Notes under the pieces: model-generated
Told to the model about the DNA's origin: nothing
Database searches by the model: none
The model's input: the letters and a program-made list of their open reading frames with translations, nothing else
From: Flavobacterium tagetis
GTDB lineage: Bacteria > Bacteroidota > Bacteroidia > Flavobacteriales > Flavobacteriaceae
DNA length: 64,000 bases
Direction of reading: 5' to 3'
NCBI RefSeq assembly: GCF_016735615.1
Contig: NZ_JAERSF010000004.1
Span: 186,001-250,000, forward strand
Made by a program: the position numbers and the translations under genes
Shown here: piece after piece, positions 59,395-64,000 of the stretch
Numbering within the stretch: position 1 is the stretch's first letter
Layout: each line of letters begins with the position of its first letter

Positions 59395-60174
59395 TTAGAA
59401 TTTTGCGAACAATTGTTCCATTTTTTCTTTTTCTTCTTCAGCTAATTGCGTATCAACTAAGATTCTTCCAGAGTGCTCATCAGTGATGATTTTCTTTCTT
59501 GAAGCAATTTCAACCTGAGTTTGTGGTGGAATTGTAAAGAAAGATCCCGCAGAAGCCCCTCTTTCGATAGAAACTACAGCTAATCCGTTACGAACACTAC
59601 TTCTGATTCTGTTGTAAGCTGCTAATAATCTATCTTCGATTTGTGCAGCATACTCAGCAGATTTCTCAGTTAAGAAAGTTTCTTCTTTCTGAGTTTCAGC
59701 CATAATAGCATCTAATTCAGATTTTTTATGTTTTAAATGAGAGCTTTTAGCATCAAGTTTTTCTTTTAAATTAGAAATAACTTCTTTTTTGTGCTCGATA
59801 GAAGCTTTCATTTCTTTGATTTGCTTTTCAGCCAATTGAATTTCTAATTCTTGAAATTCAACTTCTTTTGTCAAAGAATTAAATTCTCTGTTGTTACGTA
59901 CTGATTCTTGTTGTTTTGTGTACTTTTTAATAACCTCTTTATGCTCCTCAATAGCAATTTTCTTTGCTTTGATTTGCTCCTCAATCACTTCAAGTTCACC
60001 TTTCAGTTTCTCTGAACGAGTGCTCAAACCTGCAACTTCATCTTCTAAATCTTCAACCTCTAAAGGAAGTTCTCCTCTAACGTTTCTGATTTCGTCAATT
60101 CTAGAGTCAATAAGCTGTAAATCGTATATTGCTCTTAACTTGTCCTCAACACTTAATTCTTTCGTATTCGTCAT
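59395..60174 (-). CDS. coiled-coil protein with degenerate C-terminal zinc ribbon
   Basis: 259 residues. Residues 10-190 form one long antiparallel coiled coil (SRIDEIRNVRGELPLEVEDL, IEEQIKAKKIAIEEHKEVIK). The C-terminus aligns with the zf-RING_7/CdsZ-type zinc ribbon (SIERGASAGSFFTIPPQTQV, ITDEHSGRILV). The four Cys that bind zinc in that family are Ser, Ala or other residues here. The protein has no Cys in this part, so zinc binding is lost while the fold motifs remain. It starts 3 bases after the Nif3-family gene and is surely co-expressed with it. Confidence 0.88.
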   Translation of the reverse strand: MTNTKELSVEDKLRAIYDLQLIDSRIDEIRNVRGELPLEVEDLEDEVAGLSTRSEKLKGELEVIEEQIKAKKIAIEEHKEVIKKYTKQQESVRNNREFNSLTKEVEFQELEIQLAEKQIKEMKASIEHKKEVISNLKEKLDAKSSHLKHKKSELDAIMAETQKEETFLTEKSAEYAAQIEDRLLAAYNRIRSSVRNGLAVVSIERGASAGSFFTIPPQTQVEIASRKKIITDEHSGRILVDTQLAEEEKEKMEQLFAKF

Positions 60175-60177
60175 ATT

Positions 60178-61272
60178 TTATAAGTACTTAACTGGATTTG
60201 TATTTTCTTCCGATAAAATGATTGCAAAATTAAGAATTTTTTTTCGAAGATAATCAACAATATAATTTTTTGTATAGCGTTCGCTCTCAAAATGACCAAT
60301 ATCTGCCAAAAGTAACTTGTTTTCAGCTTCATAAAACTGGTGATACTTCAAATCAGCAGTCAAAAATGCATCTGCTCCAGCGCTTATGGCATTTCTTATA
60401 GCAAAACTTCCAGAGCCTCCTAATACAGCAACTTTTTTAATTTTTTTGCCTAAAAAGGCAGAATGGCGAATTCCGTCGGAAATCATTTTATCTTTTACGA
60501 AATGAAGAAAATCTTTTTCGTCCATTTCGGTTTCAAATTCGCCAACCATTCCTAAACCAATATTTTGATGAGAATTTTCAAGATTATAAATTTCATAAGC
60601 GACTTCTTCGTAAATATGATTTGCAAAAAGTGTTTTTAAAATGCAGGATTGCAAGTGCTTTTCAAAAGTAACTTCAATTTTTATTTCTTGAGTTTCGGTT
60701 AACTCATGGCGTTCGCCAATTACAGGATTGCTTTCAGAATTTCCTTTGTAAGTTCCAGTTCCTTCAGAGTTAAAACTACAATTATCGTAATTGCCAATTG
60801 TTCCAGCCCCAGCTTCAAATAATGCTTTACGAACTTTATTTGCATTTTCTGGAACGGTATAAGTAACTAATTTTTGAATGAAATTTTGTTTTGGAACTAA
60901 AACTTTGGTATTCACTAAACCTAATGCATTACAGAAAATTTTATTAACGCCTTGAGAATGATTGTCTAATGCTGTGTGGACTGCATAAATTGCAATGTCA
61001 TTTTTAATTGCTTTTATAATTGCACGTTCAACATAATTCTTACCTGTAATTTTTTTAATTCCAGAGAATAATATCGGATGGAAACAAACTACCAAATTGC
61101 AATTTTTAGCAACTGCTTCATCAATTACATTTTCTAAAGCATCATGACAAACTAAAACACCAGTACTTTCAGTTTCCGAATTGCCAACTAAAAGTCCAAC
61201 GTTGTCAAAATCTTCGGCGTAAGCCAAAGGAGCCATTTCTTCGAGAACCGCTATTATTTCTTTAATTTTCAT
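60178..61272 (-). CDS. Nif3-like dinuclear metal-center protein
   Basis: 364 residues of the Nif3/YbgI family in its long form with an inserted middle domain (about 130-235). The metal-site motifs are FHPILF (CFHPILFSG), AVHTALDNHSQGVN, and GHFESERY near the C-terminus with GGSGSFAIRNAISAGADAFLT-ADLKYHQFYEA before it. The family forms hexamers and is conserved, but its reaction is not firmly known (GTP cyclohydrolase-like activity has been proposed for some). Operon with the coiled-coil gene. The -7 box is at 61301. Confidence 0.93.
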   Translation of the reverse strand: MKIKEIIAVLEEMAPLAYAEDFDNVGLLVGNSETESTGVLVCHDALENVIDEAVAKNCNLVVCFHPILFSGIKKITGKNYVERAIIKAIKNDIAIYAVHTALDNHSQGVNKIFCNALGLVNTKVLVPKQNFIQKLVTYTVPENANKVRKALFEAGAGTIGNYDNCSFNSEGTGTYKGNSESNPVIGERHELTETQEIKIEVTFEKHLQSCILKTLFANHIYEEVAYEIYNLENSHQNIGLGMVGEFETEMDEKDFLHFVKDKMISDGIRHSAFLGKKIKKVAVLGGSGSFAIRNAISAGADAFLTADLKYHQFYEAENKLLLADIGHFESERYTKNYIVDYLRKKILNFAIILSEENTNPVKYL

Positions 61273-61300
61273 TCGTGTTTCAAAAGGTTAAGGTGAACAA

Positions 61301-61308
61301 CAAAAGTA
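61301..61308 (-). promoter_or_regulatory. -7 box of the Nif3-family operon
   Basis: TACTTTTG on the minus strand, 28 bases before the start codon. A TTG lies 24 bases further upstream. Confidence 0.6.
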
Positions 61309-61398
61309 ATCCAAATTCTAAACTATTACAATCAAAGAAACAATGTCATCGTTGTTAATTGCGATTTCTTTTAAACTTTAGTTTTGAATTATTTTCGA

Positions 61399-63885
61399 TT
61401 AATAGCATAAATCAAAAATGATTTTTTCATCTGGTAGAATAAAACTATTGTTTTTCCAAAAATCTACATTTTCCTGAACAGAATTGTTTAAGCCAATTTT
61501 TAAAAGTGGCCGATTAAGTTTTTGGGTATTTATCGTTTTTATTTCTGTAGACATTAAATTGCTGATGTTGTACGTGTCATATAAATAAGAATTATCAGCT
61601 GTCGAAGTAATAATCGATTTGTCTATTACATTTAGATAATTGATAAAATATTTTCCTTCTGATAGTTTATAAGTTATTGTGATTTTATGATTCATTTGTG
61701 CCGTTTTACCAGGCTGACTTTTTACTTCAAATGGTTCTCTCGCAACGCAATGTTCATATTTTAATACAGCAAATGTTTGTGTGTCTATGTATAAAATTCC
61801 AGATGATTTTTTTGGAGCCGGATATCCATAACCTGTAGAATACGCACCTGGTTCGTTATTTTGGAATCTTATTTTGTAGACTTTCTGGTTGTTGTAAGGA
61901 ACAATGCCTTCTTTTTTTAATGTATAAGAAGCTGGCTTATATAACACATTGGCTTTGCTTAGAATAAGATCACGATCAAACAGAAATGCAAAAGTGTTTA
62001 TGTTGCCGAATTTGGTTTGCGAAGTATTTTCGACAATTGCACGGCTTTGCTGTATTTCTCCAAACATTTTTTCGTCAGGATTATTTACACCTTTCATTCC
62101 TGTTGAATTATAGGTAGTTATAATCGATTCGTCATGTGAAACAACTTCATTGTTTTTAATCACTTGATTGCGGAAGAAAAATGTTTGATTGTACGGATTT
62201 TGATCGTAATTAAGTTCAATATTGAGCTGAGCTTTTGTTACTATTTCTTCTGCAGATAATGGCTTTGAGGTTGAACTTACTATAACTTCATTTAAATTAA
62301 TAGTTTGAAAATGAAAAGGTCTTAATTTTATTTTTACAAAATGTTTATTAGTATCAACAAGATTTTTAATTGAAATCGTGTCTGAAATATATCCAAAAGC
62401 CGATACAATAATTTTGTTGTTGAAATTCGCTTTATCTATTACTAGAGAAAATACGCCTTCTTTATTTGCTAGAATATTTTTGTTTGTTTGTAGTAGGGAG
62501 ATGTCAGCATTAGCGATTATTTTATGATTTTTAGAATCGTTTATTCTCCCATTTATTACAAATGCATCGCTTTGAGCTTGTATATAATTTTCTTTTTCAA
62601 ATAATCTAGCTTTAGGCTGATATGATTTTTTGATGAAAAAAAGGCCATCAAAAATAGCATTCCATCTTGCTTTTATTGGCATGTTTCCTAAAGCAGAGCA
62701 ATAATAAAGGTTTGTGCCTTTCTTGTCAAATTCGAAAAAGGTTTTGCTGTAACCTTTATTTATGCTTTGAAGTTCGATGCTATTTTCAGGAGGAGTAAGA
62801 ATAGGGAAAGATCTGCTATCGACGCGTCCGTATAAACCTTCATAAGAAGAGAATGCGATGCTATAAATTTCATCTTTAAAATATTTTTTTAGAAGACCGC
62901 CCATTGGTAATGCGCCTTCAAGGAGTTTCGCTCCTTCGCCGGGAATATAATCTGTAAAACCAGTGGTTTTAAGTTCAATATCCGATTGCTTTTGCAAATA
63001 ACTTTCAGTTACTTCAGTAAATTCTGTTTGATTAATGTTTTTTGAAAAATGATAAGAAGCTCCCCAGCAAATTATTTTTTCATTTGGATACATTTCAGAT
63101 AAGAAAATTAAATTTTTTGACATTTGCTCGTCTCTCGGATTTTGAACTGAAATTTTTTGGTTTTGCAATTGCATGACTTCAAAATTGACATCAGAAATTT
63201 TGCTAATGACAACCTGTTTCATTATTTTTTCATGAAAAGTTGGATTTTTTATTTCTTTTAGAGCGTTTTCCAGACCATTAAAATCTTGATACAAATCGGT
63301 AGAATCTTTTTTGCTGTTGGCAATGCTTTCCAAATCTCTAAAAACAAAAGCCTTTTCTATTCTTGTTAGACTGTTTTGTGCAATGTTGATTTTTCTGTTT
63401 TTGATCAATTCAGTCAGGTCATTCATAAAATGATTCGAAAAAAGCATTCCTTCTTGGCTGTCAAAACCTAAGATTTTTATGGTATCTTTTTGTTTAGCAC
63501 GTTCTTCAATATAAAGAATTAAATTTTGAAATGCTTTCGTATCAGACCATATATCTAAAATACTTTGGTCGAAAATTGCTATTGTGGCCTTCTTTTTAGA
63601 ATATTCTTGAAACGCTTTGTATTGGTCATACATTCCACTTTCAAAAGCAATGGTATTGTATTTCTGTTTTTCGTGCAGATATTTTATGATATTTACTTTT
63701 TCATCAAAAGTGGCGCCATCACCGTGGGATTGTTCTCCAAGTAAAACGATTTTTTTATTTTTAACTATGGTGTCTAAAAACGAATAGTCATTATTATCAA
63801 CTTTGGAATATTTGCCTGATATTGTATTTTGCGAAAAAGTTAAATTTAAAAATAGAATGTAGAATAACGTAAAATAAAACTTCAT
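61399..63885 (-). CDS. secreted erythromycin-esterase-like fusion protein
   Basis: 828 residues. Signal peptide (ends LTFSQ). The first domain (about 35-310) has the erythromycin esterase family pattern: LLGEQSHGDGATFDEK, AFESGMYDQY, ILGFDSQEG, NPRDEQMSKNL and CWGASYHFSKN with the His and Glu residues of the EreA-like active site. Then a carboxypeptidase-regulatory-like beta domain (about 450-520, NGRINDSKNHKIIANADISL). The last about 300 residues resemble secreted Bacteroidetes domains with lipoprotein-carrier-like strands. The substrate of the first domain is unlikely to be a macrolide. It is complete and single. The region 63886-64000 holds only its upstream DNA. Confidence 0.8.
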   Translation of the reverse strand: MKFYFTLFYILFLNLTFSQNTISGKYSKVDNNDYSFLDTIVKNKKIVLLGEQSHGDGATFDEKVNIIKYLHEKQKYNTIAFESGMYDQYKAFQEYSKKKATIAIFDQSILDIWSDTKAFQNLILYIEERAKQKDTIKILGFDSQEGMLFSNHFMNDLTELIKNRKINIAQNSLTRIEKAFVFRDLESIANSKKDSTDLYQDFNGLENALKEIKNPTFHEKIMKQVVISKISDVNFEVMQLQNQKISVQNPRDEQMSKNLIFLSEMYPNEKIICWGASYHFSKNINQTEFTEVTESYLQKQSDIELKTTGFTDYIPGEGAKLLEGALPMGGLLKKYFKDEIYSIAFSSYEGLYGRVDSRSFPILTPPENSIELQSINKGYSKTFFEFDKKGTNLYYCSALGNMPIKARWNAIFDGLFFIKKSYQPKARLFEKENYIQAQSDAFVINGRINDSKNHKIIANADISLLQTNKNILANKEGVFSLVIDKANFNNKIIVSAFGYISDTISIKNLVDTNKHFVKIKLRPFHFQTINLNEVIVSSTSKPLSAEEIVTKAQLNIELNYDQNPYNQTFFFRNQVIKNNEVVSHDESIITTYNSTGMKGVNNPDEKMFGEIQQSRAIVENTSQTKFGNINTFAFLFDRDLILSKANVLYKPASYTLKKEGIVPYNNQKVYKIRFQNNEPGAYSTGYGYPAPKKSSGILYIDTQTFAVLKYEHCVAREPFEVKSQPGKTAQMNHKITITYKLSEGKYFINYLNVIDKSIITSTADNSYLYDTYNISNLMSTEIKTINTQKLNRPLLKIGLNNSVQENVDFWKNNSFILPDEKIIFDLCY

Positions 63886-64000
63886 GATTTATTGGTTTTC
63901 TACTTAAGATTCTCTTGAGTAGATTTTAATTTGTTAAAGAAAATTCGTTCTAAAAATAGTATAATAATTGATTGTTTTTAGATTTTTTTCGGACATTTCT

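Noticed and set aside
63886..64000. Additional gene at the right edge
   Set aside because: No open frame of note. It looks like the upstream region of the minus-strand gene ending at 63885.

Overview
The window looks like a chromosomal segment of a Flavobacterium-type Bacteroidetes. It is AT-rich. Many genes follow a TAnnTTTG -7 box, often with TTG 16-20 bases further upstream, which is the Bacteroidetes promoter form. It encodes many SPII lipoproteins, TonB-linked beta-barrels, a HmuY locus and two mevalonate-route enzymes. Most gene ends carry a clear hairpin plus T-run terminator.

Layout: 1-7.9 kb holds a cut-off unknown gene, a quinone oxidoreductase, a secreted aminopeptidase P, a META-domain lipoprotein, an AhpD / YCII(DGPF) / ECF sigma cluster and a secreted MsrB-MsrA pair. 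8-11.2 kb holds idi, a PTPS/QueD enzyme, a peroxiredoxin, manA, a small unknown protein and two identical tRNA-Thr genes. 11.4-19.6 kb holds HMG-CoA reductase, envelope lipoproteins, a patatin-like lipase, htpG and an OmpA-family protein.

19.7-28.1 kb is the accessory heart of the window. A thioredoxin-like protein precedes a 550-residue lipoprotein with a C-terminal HExxH domain. Downstream lie nine small secreted proteins of one family, interleaved with three broken copies of the lipoprotein's C-terminal tip. The order is tip, small proteins, tip, small proteins, and a unit of about 3 kb occurs twice in tandem. This resembles a polymorphic toxin with a store of spare tips and a bank of immunity proteins, here lipoprotein-anchored and apparently acting outside the cytoplasm. 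I do not recognise the families, so the function is inference.

28.2-39.1 kb holds an ABC ATPase, an S9 peptidase, a FabH-like synthase, a GIY-YIG nuclease gene bracketed on both sides by REP-like palindromes, cutC, a large outer-membrane receptor and argS. 39.4-44.8 kb holds a secreted unknown protein and a divergent heme-uptake-type locus (DUF6607-like protein, TonB receptor, HmuY). 45.1-49.6 kb is an operon of two SGNH hydrolases, one with LysM, and an MBOAT acyltransferase, i.e. a cell-surface O-acetylation machine. 49.9-53.6 kb holds ffh, folD and a CorA-type transporter with a possible leader-peptide switch. 53.9-57 kb is a membrane-protein / winged-helix regulator cluster with the same palindrome upstream of two genes. 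57-63.9 kb holds rluF, a monooxygenase-fold protein, an alpha/beta hydrolase, a coiled-coil protein with a degenerate zinc ribbon, a Nif3-family protein and an erythromycin-esterase-like fusion protein.

Several unrelated families of intergenic inverted repeats are scattered between genes, and one forms a structured element with a UUCG tetraloop.
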